Below the pieces are notes generated by a model, which saw nothing but the letters and a program-made list of their open reading frames with translations, was not told where the DNA came from and did not search any database. Of a stretch of 64,000 nucleotides of DNA, positions 7,380-15,275 are shown piece after piece; the first letter of the stretch is position 1, and each line of letters opens with the position of its first letter. Source of the DNA: Jatrophihabitans sp. (lineage in GTDB: Bacteria > Actinomycetota > Actinomycetes > Mycobacteriales > Jatrophihabitantaceae). The stretch is taken from NCBI GenBank assembly GCA_036389035.1, contig DASVQQ010000007.1:186001-250000 (forward strand). Reading direction: 5' to 3'. The position numbers and the translations under genes were made by a program.

Positions 7380-8503
7380 CGCGGGTCACCGTCCAACGCT
7401 TCACGTGCCAGAGGCCTTGCCGTGATGTGCAGATCTCGCCAGCGGACTTCGATGTCGACCACTTCGCCGGCGCTCAACGGCCAGGCCTGGGGAAAGGGCA
7501 CGTATGCCTGCATCCAATGCGAGCCGGCGTTGCTGGGGGAGTTGTCGAGCTGGATCCCTTCGGAAAGATCGAGCTGGAACCAGGCGAGCATGCCGTCGGC
7601 GACCCCCGTCGCGGTGATGGGCAGTCGCAGCACCTGGCAGCCATCCACCAGTGGTTCCTCGACGAAGTCCACTGCGAACAGCTGCGCGTCATCGGAGAGC
7701 AACTGATGCGGCCAGGTGGCCAACCGGAGCGGGAAGTGCCCAGGTGTGGACAGGTGATTCATCGTCGCGACATCGAATCCGAGAGCAGCCTGCACCGAGT
7801 TGAGCGAGCGGGCCGCTGGGCAGGAAAGCACCGCCCCGTATACGCGAGCCGCATGAGGCAGCAACCGGCCACCAGGCTTGAGCAACTCCTGTCGCGCATG
7901 CTGAAGTGTCGGCAGCAGACCCTCACCGATAAGGCCGCAATCAACTATCTCGGTGACGATGACGTCTACTCGTCCGCCCAGATCCCGGCCAATCCGTAGA
8001 TCCGTCGATAGCTTCTGGACAACGGTGATGTGCTCAGAGAGCCCGTTGCTGTGGATGACCTGCCTTGCGACCTCAGCCAGCAGCGGGTCCACCTCGCAGC
8101 TGATCACTCGATCGGCGCCGGCTTGAACGGCGAGCATCGCCAGCAGCCCGCTTCCGGACCCGATGTCGAGCACGTGGTCACCCGGCTTCACGACCTGCCT
8201 CACAGCCGCCGCGAAGGTGTCATTGCGCTGCCTGTCGTTCAGCATCGGAAAGTGCCAGCGAGGCACATGCCTGGCCGCATACCGGCGTATCAGCTCCAGG
8301 GCAGTGGCCGGCTCGCTGAGTCGGCTCATCAGCGCGCTCGCGCTGTCCACGGTGCGCTGCAGATCGGCGAGGTGGGCCTGCAGGGACGCGACTAGAAGAT
8401 CGTTGGTGGCAGGGTTCGCATCATCGCTGGCGAGTTGTAAGGGGCGGGGCGCGAAGGGAGCATGCTGGTATGCCCGCTGCGAGGTGACCGGGGTTGCCGT
8501 CAT
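7376..8503 (-). CDS. sznE-like: PRMT-like arginine N-methyltransferase (SznE-like)
   Basis: 375 residues. SAM motif I is VLDIGSGSGLLAML, followed by VISCEVDP. The double-E loop of protein arginine methyltransferases is recognisable as VTEIVDCGLIGEGLL, and the N-terminal helix (WHFPMLNDRQRNDTFAAAV) resembles PRMT7-type enzymes; a beta-barrel-like C-terminal half follows. In streptozotocin biosynthesis the PRMT-like SznE methylates free L-arginine to N-omega-methyl-arginine, the SznF substrate, and here the two genes are fused by an ATGA overlap. Start ATG 8503 is supported by AAAGGA nine bases upstream; an in-frame ATG at 8605 lacks this. First gene of a five-gene operon. Confidence 0.88.
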   Translation of the reverse strand: MTATPVTSQRAYQHAPFAPRPLQLASDDANPATNDLLVASLQAHLADLQRTVDSASALMSRLSEPATALELIRRYAARHVPRWHFPMLNDRQRNDTFAAAVRQVVKPGDHVLDIGSGSGLLAMLAVQAGADRVISCEVDPLLAEVARQVIHSNGLSEHITVVQKLSTDLRIGRDLGGRVDVIVTEIVDCGLIGEGLLPTLQHARQELLKPGGRLLPHAARVYGAVLSCPAARSLNSVQAALGFDVATMNHLSTPGHFPLRLATWPHQLLSDDAQLFAVDFVEEPLVDGCQVLRLPITATGVADGMLAWFQLDLSEGIQLDNSPSNAGSHWMQAYVPFPQAWPLSAGEVVDIEVRWRDLHITARPLAREALDGDPR

Positions 8504-8806
8504 GGGCGGGTCCGTCCTTTGGGATTGCGAGGCAGGAATGTCGGTGAAGGCAGGGGTGAGCTGGAGGAACGAGCGTCGGCAGATAACCCGGTGAGCGGTC
8601 CTCAACTATCAAGAACACCGCTCCGCACGGGTTGGTTGCAGTGGATTAGAGAGGATTTGTCCCGAGCTGTGGGTCGCACCGGTGAGGTGCCCTACCACCC
8701 GATCTCACGCACCCTCGCGGCAGACCGGGTCGTCGACGGCCTGGCTGAGCCCAGGCGGTACCGCTGCCTGAAGGCTCGAGCCAGGAGCCCGGGCTGACCA
8801 GCTAGG
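8504..8806. other. gene-free region upstream of the sznE-like operon
   Basis: 303 bases between the 3' end of the serine hydrolase gene and the first gene of the N-nitrosourea-type operon, both on the minus strand. It should hold the operon promoter. It contains the 7-bp inverted repeat annotated at 8593-8623 and the ribosome site AAAGGA near 8512-8517. The plus-strand reading frame here has no start support or family resemblance. Confidence 0.5.
8593..8623 (-). promoter_or_regulatory. inverted repeat upstream of the sznE-like operon (candidate operator)
   Basis: GAGCGGT at 8593-8599 and ACCGCTC at 8617-8623 are perfect inverted arms with a 17-base AT-richer spacer, about 90 bases before the operon start. 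On the minus strand the spacer contains TTGATAGTTG, which could supply a -10 element. It may be a dyad operator or a simple hairpin; there is no T-tract, so a terminator for the upstream gene is less likely. Confidence 0.35.
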
Positions 8807-10534
8807 TCAGACCGTCCGGCAACCGAGCAGTGGGTTGCTGCCGCCGGATCCGATGTTCACCGCGTAGACGCACAGCTCATTGGCTCCAGCGGCCAACTGG
8901 ACCGTGCGGCTGAACCCGTGCTTGCCGGTGATGGCCCACGAGCTGTTGACATCGCTGCGCTCGATCGTGGTGGGACCCCACGCGACATGCTTGTCGTTGC
9001 GGTCGATCACCACACCGATCGCCTGCGAGGTGTTGTTGAAGTCGAAGGTCCAGCCGCTGACCACGGCCTGGCTGCCCTGCACCGTCACCGAGTCGATCAT
9101 CCCGATCGGGGACAGCGACACCCTGAATGTTTTGCAACCCAACCGGCTCTCGGTGCCCGGCCCCTGGTTGAGCGCGTGCAGGCAGACCGTGCTGGACCCG
9201 GCCGGCAGCCGCACCGAGATGCGGTAGCCGTGCAGGCCGGTGCCCCGGAAGGCCTGGTTGATGTCCGGACGCGACACGGTGGAGCCGACCGCGCCGGCGA
9301 ACCTGCCGTTGACGTTGGCCACCACCGTCAGCGCGGTGTGCGGAGCGTCGTAGTCGAAGCTCCAGCCGGTGAAGGTGGCCAGGTTGCCCTTCTGGGTCAC
9401 CGAGCTGATGCCGCCCAGCGGCGATCCGTTCAGCGGCACGCTCTTGCAGCCCAGCTTGGTGTTGCTGCCGGCTCCGACGTTGATGGCGTAGGCACACACG
9501 TTGTTGGCGCCGTTGGCGAGCTTCAGCGCCTTGGTGAAGCCGTGGTTGCCGGTCGCGGAGTAGTGGGCGTTGATGTCACCGCGCGGCTCGGTCGTCTGCA
9601 CGTAGGTGAACGGTTTGCCGTTGACGTAGAAGAAGATCCGCAGCCCGCTGGACAGGGCGTTCGGGTCCAGGGCCCAGCCTCTGACGGTGAGGTAGCGCCC
9701 GTGCACCGACCAGCTGCTGACCCCGCCGAACGGGCTGTCGTTGGCGATCTTGCCGCCCGGCATGAGCAACTTGGCCTGGGCGGTCAGCATGTTGGCGATC
9801 GGGGTGCCGTAGGTGCCGCCCTGGGTCAGGATGGCCACCGCGTACCGGTCACCGTTGACATAGCCGGTCGAGTTGAACGCCGGCTGGCCCTGCGGGTTGT
9901 CATTGCCCCAGCCCTGCTTGACCCCGAAGCCGGTGGTGGCGCTCGGGATGCCGAAGAACTGGTACACGCCGTCGGATCCGTACGGGGTCGCGTTGTGCAT
10001 CGCGTTGCCGAGCCAGTTCCAGACGGCCGGGCGGTGCCGCACCGCGTTGTAGAACCGGACCATTCCGCTGGCGGTGACCCGGGTGGCGCCCCACCAGCCG
10101 GGCGACGGCGGGCCCGAGCCGATGTTGGGGACGTTCAGCGCCTGCTCGATCCAGTCGACGATGCCGTCGCCGCCGACCCGGCCGTAGAGCGCGCTGGCGG
10201 CGGCGTCATCGGACTGGGTGATCATCCGGTAGGCGGCGCTCTCGTTCCAGCCCGACATCTGCCCGGTCATCAGCAGCCGGGTCGCGATGAACACCTTCAC
10301 CAGCGATTCCGAGGCGTAGGTGCTGTTGTAGTCCCCGGCGCCGGTGAAGGCTCCGGTCTGGGTGTCCATCACAGCGATGGAGGACCGGTAGCCCCGCTCA
10401 TTGGCGTAGCGGACGGCGGCGGCTGCCTGGCTGGCGACCGACGCCGAGGCCGGTGGCGCCGTCGCCACCACCGCGACGAAGAATCCGAGTACCAACGCAG
10501 CCGCGCTTGCGCTGGCTGTCAGCTTGAACCGCAT
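8807..10534 (-). CDS. secreted class A beta-lactamase-like serine hydrolase with three Ig-like repeats
   Basis: 575 residues with a Sec signal peptide ending near ASA-SVA (residue 32). The hydrolase domain (about 35-260) has the SxxK motif S77-L-V-K80, an SDD triad in the SDN position (108-110) and VKQGWG in the place of the KTG box, so a penicillin-binding/beta-lactamase fold is likely. Residues about 270-575 are three repeats of roughly 100 residues, each with a GW.FD motif, R.D(V/I)N, G.HG(F/Y) and a terminal C..A.N.G.G....LGC+ segment. The same repeat occurs in the MauA-like protein two genes upstream. The substrate is unknown. Confidence 0.78.
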   Translation of the reverse strand: MRFKLTASASAAALVLGFFVAVVATAPPASASVASQAAAAVRYANERGYRSSIAVMDTQTGAFTGAGDYNSTYASESLVKVFIATRLLMTGQMSGWNESAAYRMITQSDDAAASALYGRVGGDGIVDWIEQALNVPNIGSGPPSPGWWGATRVTASGMVRFYNAVRHRPAVWNWLGNAMHNATPYGSDGVYQFFGIPSATTGFGVKQGWGNDNPQGQPAFNSTGYVNGDRYAVAILTQGGTYGTPIANMLTAQAKLLMPGGKIANDSPFGGVSSWSVHGRYLTVRGWALDPNALSSGLRIFFYVNGKPFTYVQTTEPRGDINAHYSATGNHGFTKALKLANGANNVCAYAINVGAGSNTKLGCKSVPLNGSPLGGISSVTQKGNLATFTGWSFDYDAPHTALTVVANVNGRFAGAVGSTVSRPDINQAFRGTGLHGYRISVRLPAGSSTVCLHALNQGPGTESRLGCKTFRVSLSPIGMIDSVTVQGSQAVVSGWTFDFNNTSQAIGVVIDRNDKHVAWGPTTIERSDVNSSWAITGKHGFSRTVQLAAGANELCVYAVNIGSGGSNPLLGCRTV

Positions 10535-10654
10535 GTGTGAGCCAATCGTTTCGGGGCTGGCCGGGCGCTATTGTCCGAACCTTGTTGCCTGAACCCTGTT
10601 GCCCCCGAGTCGTGCTGGTCGTGCGCGTCCTGCTGTCGTGCGTTCCTGCCAGTG

Positions 10655-11470
10655 CTAGTGCCCGCTGGGCACCACTTCAGTGTTGCGATTGTGCCTGCTC
10701 TTCATAAGTGCCCGGCCGCGAATTGGCCGAAGTGCCTGGTCGGCGGTCAGGATCAGGCCCGCGGCCAGCAGCGCCGCGCAGCCGGCGACCACCCCGGCCG
10801 CCGCGTAGCCCAGGACGCCCGCGACCAGCGCCTCAGCGGCCATGGCGGTGCGCAGCGAGACCGGCTCGAGCGCGCTCAACCGCAGGTGCAGCTGCCGCAG
10901 GGCCTGCGCGCTGCGGCACCGGGCGCTGAGCAGCACCGCCAGGCCGCGGACCAGGCCGAACACCGCGCCGGCCGCCACGGCCAGCGCCGGTGAGCCGGTC
11001 AGGGCCGCCAGCACCACCACCAGGTAGGTGGCCGCCGTCATGATGTAGGTGGCGAAACCGACACCGATCTGCAGCCCGAAGCCGGCCGCGTACAACCAGC
11101 GGCGGTAGCGGGTCAGCCACAGCTCGTTGACCTGCCGCGGGTGCAGCGGCAACTGGAAGCCGGCGAGCCGCCGGTCGGCCGCGAGCGCGACGAGGCAGGC
11201 CACGGCGGCCACTGCCAGCGCGGCTGTCCCCTGATCGGCCAACGGGCGCGCCGCCAGGGCCAGCACGCCGCTGGCCGCACCGAGCACCACCCCGCCCAGC
11301 ACCGAGCCGGCGATGAACCAGAGGGCGGTGAGTGAGTACCGGTTGCCGCGGGAGCGCTCGGACAGCGGGTTGATCGCCGAGATCATGGACAGCCCGCACG
11401 GTGACCAAGTGCCGCGCGCCCCGGACACCGCCGCGATCAGCAGGGCGCTCGCCGCCAGCCAGCCGGTCAT
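10655..11470 (-). CDS. MauF/DsbD-like polytopic membrane protein
   Basis: 271 residues with six or more hydrophobic helices. The N-terminal segment SGARGTWSPCGLSMISAINP resembles the first helix of CcdA/DsbD-type thiol-disulfide transporters and of MauF, where a Cys-Gly pair sits in the membrane. MauF is required for methylamine dehydrogenase maturation. It overlaps the MauA-like gene start (ATGA, 11467-11470), so it is in the same minus-strand operon. Assignment to MauF rests on context plus this motif, hence the moderate confidence. Confidence 0.55.
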   Translation of the reverse strand: MTGWLAASALLIAAVSGARGTWSPCGLSMISAINPLSERSRGNRYSLTALWFIAGSVLGGVVLGAASGVLALAARPLADQGTAALAVAAVACLVALAADRRLAGFQLPLHPRQVNELWLTRYRRWLYAAGFGLQIGVGFATYIMTAATYLVVVLAALTGSPALAVAAGAVFGLVRGLAVLLSARCRSAQALRQLHLRLSALEPVSLRTAMAAEALVAGVLGYAAAGVVAGCAALLAAGLILTADQALRPIRGRALMKSRHNRNTEVVPSGH

Positions 11471-13377
11471 ACCAGCACCCCGTTCGACAGGGCGGTCTCA
11501 TCGTCCTCGGAGTCGTCGTCGGAGACCGAGCCGCCGCCGATCGTGGTGCGCCGGGCGGATCCGGGATTGGCGGCGTACACCGTGTAGCTGTGGGTGCCCG
11601 GCACATCCGGGATCACCAGGTCGAACCCGCCAGCCTGCGAGGCGTCGCCCGCCTCGGTGTCGAGCCGGGTGACCTGGTGCGGGGCGAGGACGAGGCCGTC
11701 GCGCGACACGCTCAGGGCCAGCCGCGCGGTGGGTCGGTCAGGGTCGTGAGCCCACCCGGTGATGCGGACGGTGTCACCGAACCGCCGCACGCCGCGGACC
11801 TGGCCCAGGGCGCCGTCCTGATTGACCCGGACGGCCTGCTGCCCGATCAGCGGGTAGTCGATGCCGTCCTCGCCGGCCGGCGCCATCGCGTAGACCGAGT
11901 AGGTGTGCAGCCCGGTGCCGGCCGGAATGGTGAGGTCGAAGGCCCGCTTGCCGTCCTGGCCTCGTGCGCCGGCGACGGGGTACCAGTGCAGCACCTGGTC
12001 GTCCTCGTGCACCGCCACGGCCGGTTCGGAGCCGTCGTCCGGGTCGTGCAACCAGCCCGTCAACCGGACGCTGCCACCGGCGGCCGAGACCGATTCCAGC
12101 TCCCCGGGCAGCGGCTGCGAGGTGACGAAGCCGGCCGGAGCAGCCGTGGTGGTCGTCGACGTCGCGCCTCTCACCATCAGGCTGTGGTTGCCGATCAGGG
12201 TGTTGCCGGTGCCGCCGGCGATGTTCATCGCGAACACCTTGTAGTTGTGCGCACCCACCGAGGCCTTGAACTGGGCCTTGAACCCGTGCACCCCGGTGAT
12301 CTTGTAGGCGGAGTTGACATCCGGCCGGTCCACGGCGGTGCGGATGCCCATCAGCGGCTTGTCGTCCTGGTAGATGTTGACCGCGATCGAGGTGGACGGC
12401 GAGTCGCGGTCGAAGGCCCAGCCGGTCAGCACCACGCTGTCACCGACCGGGTTGGCCGAGTCCAGGTGCCCGATCGGCGCCGTCCCGGGGTTGACGATGA
12501 TGGTCTTGCCACCGATCTGCGGGTTGCGGCCGCCGCCGAGGATGTTGATGGCGAACACGGTGAAGGTGTGGCGGCCGGTGCTGGCAGTGAAGGTGGCGCT
12601 GAACCCGTGGTTGCCGGAGATGCCCCGGGACCGGTTGACGTCAGAGCGCGGCAGGCTGGCGTTGATGCCCATCAGGCCCCTGCCGTCCTGATAGATGGAG
12701 ACCTTGATCGAGGTGGACGGCTGGTCCGGGTCATAGGCCCAGCCCTTGACCGTCACCTTGTTGCCGACGCAGCTGACCTGCTCGACGACACCGACCGGGA
12801 CCTTGCCGGTCAAGCACGGAGCCGAATGGGTGCGGGTGTTGTTGTCGGTGGCGCTGGAGGTGCTGCAGGTGCTGCCGAACTGGACCCACGGCGGCGTGCA
12901 GGAGACCATCCGGCACAGCACCGGCCCGGTGTTGGACCAGGGAATCTGGGGGTTGCACTGGCCGTAGCGGAACTGGTTGCAGGCCACCAGCCGCTGGTCG
13001 CAGGTGGTCTGGTTGCACCGGCAGGCGTGTGCGCCGTCCCGGTAGGCGTTGCAGTCGATGTAGTAGCGGGCGTTGCCGCCGCAGAAGGACGAGCTGTCGG
13101 CCTTCCACCAGCCGCCGATGAAGGAGTTCGGCGGGCAGGTGTTGTTGCCGCCGTTGATGGTGCAGCAGAACACCGAGTAGCCGTCGGCGCAGGTGTTGTG
13201 GGAGCCGCACACCGCGTCGTAGGCGCTGGCCGGCCGGGTCAGGTAACTCCACGGATTCACCGCCAGCGCGGCGCCTACCACCGCCGCGCCGCCGAGGAAG
13301 CCACGGCGGCTGGTACGCGGCTGCTGGCTGCGTTCAGCCACCCGGTTGACGATTCGTTCGGCCAGGCTAGCCGTCAT
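11467..13377 (-). CDS. Tat-exported MauA-like (methylamine dehydrogenase light chain-like) protein with Ig-like repeats
   Basis: 636 residues. A twin-arginine signal is visible (TSRRGFLGGAAVV). Residues about 53-175 match the MauA fold pattern: about 15 cysteines, with TCPPNSFIGGWWKADSSSFC aligning to the MauA segment NCPPGTKLATASWVASC that holds the first tryptophan of the TTQ cofactor. The segment aligning with the second tryptophan (IIWCFGAEDD) reads VLCRMVSC, with no Trp before the Cys, so a TTQ cofactor may not form. The remaining residues form about four repeats of the GW..D / R.DVN / G.HGF type plus a Thr/Ala-rich linker. Neighbours encode MauD-, MauE- and MauF-like disulfide factors that would serve this Cys-rich domain. 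Confidence 0.72.
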   Translation of the reverse strand: MTASLAERIVNRVAERSQQPRTSRRGFLGGAAVVGAALAVNPWSYLTRPASAYDAVCGSHNTCADGYSVFCCTINGGNNTCPPNSFIGGWWKADSSSFCGGNARYYIDCNAYRDGAHACRCNQTTCDQRLVACNQFRYGQCNPQIPWSNTGPVLCRMVSCTPPWVQFGSTCSTSSATDNNTRTHSAPCLTGKVPVGVVEQVSCVGNKVTVKGWAYDPDQPSTSIKVSIYQDGRGLMGINASLPRSDVNRSRGISGNHGFSATFTASTGRHTFTVFAINILGGGRNPQIGGKTIIVNPGTAPIGHLDSANPVGDSVVLTGWAFDRDSPSTSIAVNIYQDDKPLMGIRTAVDRPDVNSAYKITGVHGFKAQFKASVGAHNYKVFAMNIAGGTGNTLIGNHSLMVRGATSTTTTAAPAGFVTSQPLPGELESVSAAGGSVRLTGWLHDPDDGSEPAVAVHEDDQVLHWYPVAGARGQDGKRAFDLTIPAGTGLHTYSVYAMAPAGEDGIDYPLIGQQAVRVNQDGALGQVRGVRRFGDTVRITGWAHDPDRPTARLALSVSRDGLVLAPHQVTRLDTEAGDASQAGGFDLVIPDVPGTHSYTVYAANPGSARRTTIGGGSVSDDDSEDDETALSNGVLV

Positions 13378-13880
13378 GGCTGCACCTCGATCTGCTCCAG
13401 AACGGCGTTTACCTGCTTGGCCAACGGCACCGCGTTGCGATGCGAGCCGATCACCACGTACAGGCAGAAGGGCCGGTTGGCCTCGGTGAAGAAGTGCTGG
13501 AAGCCGGCCTGGCCGGCGATCCGGCGTTGCATGCCGTTGGGGTTGAACTGGCCGGGCCGCACCCGCGGCACCCCGGCCGGCGCGTACAGCGCGGTGCCCA
13601 GGCAGTCGGCGCCGAACTCCAGCAGGGCCACGAACATGTTCTCCGGACCCATCCGCTCGACCGCGCCGGTGCCGTAGTCACCGCGCGAGGCCGGTAGCGC
13701 GAAGTTGCCCAGGTGCAGGATGGGATGGCTCTGCTCACCCGCCCAGCCGAAGGCCTGCTGCTTGCCGGGCTGCTGCTGGCCGGTGGCCACCACCCGGCGG
13801 TAGAGCCGGCCTTCCCAGCGCGCTGGCAGGCCGACCGCCAGGCCGTGTCCGGTGAGCCGCTTTCCGGCCGGCGTGGTCAT
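13374..13880 (-). CDS. protein of unknown function in the Mau-like operon
   Basis: 168 residues, soluble, no signal peptide or membrane segment. The centre has an aromatic/glycine-rich stretch (HPILHLGNFALPASRGDYG). Its start overlaps the MauD-like stop (ATGA) and its stop overlaps the MauA-like start, so it is translated between them and probably acts with them. I do not recognise the family. Confidence 0.7.
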   Translation of the reverse strand: MTTPAGKRLTGHGLAVGLPARWEGRLYRRVVATGQQQPGKQQAFGWAGEQSHPILHLGNFALPASRGDYGTGAVERMGPENMFVALLEFGADCLGTALYAPAGVPRVRPGQFNPNGMQRRIAGQAGFQHFFTEANRPFCLYVVIGSHRNAVPLAKQVNAVLEQIEVQP

Positions 13881-14638
13881 GATCGCTCCTCCTGGTCAGC
13901 GCTGGCGTACAGGCTGGGGTCCTGCGGGCCGATGCCGGCCGACAGCAGGATCCGGTCCACGTCACGCTCGCGCCGGCGATCAGCGTCGGGCTTGCGCGCC
14001 ATCGCCGGGTGCCGGCTGTCCTCGACCGACTGCCGGATCAGGCCGCCGACCTGGCTGAACGAGCTGCCCGAGCCCTCGCCCTTGACCCGCCCGGTGCGGC
14101 CGTCGGCGACCACCACGTACGGCGAACCGGGCACCTCGAAGTCGGCCCAGGCCTGGCTGGACATCACCAGGTCAACCCCGTCCGGGCACAGCTGCGACAG
14201 CACCGACGGGCTCTCGTCCTCGGGGCCCTTGGTGACCACCAGCAGCCGGCTGCCCTGCGGAGTGGTCCAGGAGCCGGGCTCGCCGAGCTCCTGCCAGAAG
14301 CCGGTGCAGCCCTCGCAGTTGGAGGACAGGAACGCCAGGATGGTGTCGTGTTCCACGCCCACCGTGCGTACCGAGACGATCTCACCGTGCAGCGAGACCC
14401 CGTCGAGGTCGTGGGATTCGGCCCACTCGGCGCGGCCCTCGATCCGGGGGGCGTTGGCGGCCGGTGGCTCGGGAATCCTCGAGTCGGTGCGGAACGGCGG
14501 CGGCCCGGACTGGACGGCGGCACCGCCGTCGAGCTGGTGGAGCCGGCGCAGCACGGCGGCATAACCTCGCAGCAGGCCCGCGACCAGCACGCACAGCACC
14601 GCCAGGATGACGGTTTCGACGATCAGCAGCGCAGTCAC
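13877..14638 (-). CDS. MauD/TlpA-like thioredoxin-fold protein
   Basis: 253 residues. One N-terminal membrane anchor (LLIVETVILAVLCVLVAGLLRGY) precedes a thioredoxin-like domain with the redox motif C-E-G-C (AFLSSNCEGCTGFW) and a later GSPYVVVADG in the cis-Pro region. The architecture matches MauD, the periplasmic disulfide factor for methylamine dehydrogenase small subunit, and TlpA reductases. GTG at 14638 makes a GTGA overlap with the MauE-like stop; the frame is open far upstream, but no earlier start is needed. Confidence 0.75.
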   Translation of the reverse strand: MTALLIVETVILAVLCVLVAGLLRGYAAVLRRLHQLDGGAAVQSGPPPFRTDSRIPEPPAANAPRIEGRAEWAESHDLDGVSLHGEIVSVRTVGVEHDTILAFLSSNCEGCTGFWQELGEPGSWTTPQGSRLLVVTKGPEDESPSVLSQLCPDGVDLVMSSQAWADFEVPGSPYVVVADGRTGRVKGEGSGSSFSQVGGLIRQSVEDSRHPAMARKPDADRRRERDVDRILLSAGIGPQDPSLYASADQEERS

Positions 14639-15183
14639 CCGGTGACCTCCAGTTGGGCGGCGGCGGCGTTGAGCTCGGGCAGCGCCGTCATCACAAGGTA
14701 GCCCAGGTAGGCCAGCACGGCGGCAGCCAACAGCAGCGCCGAGGCGGTCACCGGCTGCTGCCCGAACTGGCTGATCAGCGAGCCGGCCGGCTGGACCAGG
14801 GCGATCAGGCCGGCCAGCGCGCAGCTCAGGTTCACCGCGGTGTGCCAGTGGCTGACCGCCACCGGCTTGGCGAAGCAGCCGCAGTCCTGCCCCGACTCGA
14901 TGCTCATCATGCGCGCCGAGAGTGCGGCCAGGATTCCGAAGGCGACCGCGATCAGAGCGGCTCCGACCCGGCCCCCGATCAGCAGCGCCAGCAGCGCGAC
15001 AGCCAGCTCGACCGCGCCGGAAAGCCGGTTCGTCGCCTTCGCGCCGAGCCGTTGGGCGCCGGGGATGCCGGCTGCGGCAAGAGCAGACCGGACGGGCGCG
15101 CGCTGCCGGAGCTTGGCCAGGCCGGCTGCGGCAAGCAGCAGCGCCGCCGCACTCACCAGACCGATCAACACCGTCCCCCACAC
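14635..15183 (-). CDS. MauE/DoxX-like redox-associated membrane protein
   Basis: About 182 residues, five membrane helices. It contains the MauE signature GAVELAVALLALLIGG followed by the cysteine motif DCGCFAKP, as in MauE proteins that work with MauD in disulfide relay. The start is uncertain: GTG 15183 (or 15174) is preferred because the TTG at 15219 would precede the likely -10 element TACTAT at 15204-15209. First gene of the minus-strand Mau-like operon, which continues to at least 10655. Confidence 0.75.
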   Translation of the reverse strand: MWGTVLIGLVSAAALLLAAAGLAKLRQRAPVRSALAAAGIPGAQRLGAKATNRLSGAVELAVALLALLIGGRVGAALIAVAFGILAALSARMMSIESGQDCGCFAKPVAVSHWHTAVNLSCALAGLIALVQPAGSLISQFGQQPVTASALLLAAAVLAYLGYLVMTALPELNAAAAQLEVTG

Positions 15184-15203
15184 GTCGCAAGTCGACCCGA
15201 ATA

Positions 15204-15209
15204 GTAACA
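15204..15209 (-). promoter_or_regulatory. candidate -10 box of the Mau-like operon
   Basis: On the minus strand the sequence reads TACTAT, with CTGATA 16 bases upstream as a weak -35. Transcription would start near 15197, giving a short leader to the GTG at 15183. Supported only by position and consensus. Confidence 0.35.
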
Positions 15210-15275
15210 AGCACAACACGCGTATCAGGCTCGCGCAACCGGGCCGCCCGACAATGTCAGCCCTGCGGTGCGGGG

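Noticed and set aside
8918-10540. A 540-codon plus-strand frame opposite the serine hydrolase
   Set aside because: Low-complexity Val/Arg/Gly/Asp composition with no motif; the minus strand has a signal peptide and catalytic motifs.
11401-13677. A 758-codon plus-strand frame opposite the MauA-like gene
   Set aside because: Shadow frame; the minus strand carries a Tat signal and repeat domains.
15184-15219. TTG 15219 as start of the MauE-like gene
   Set aside because: It would lie upstream of the likely -10 element; GTG 15183 or 15174 fits better.
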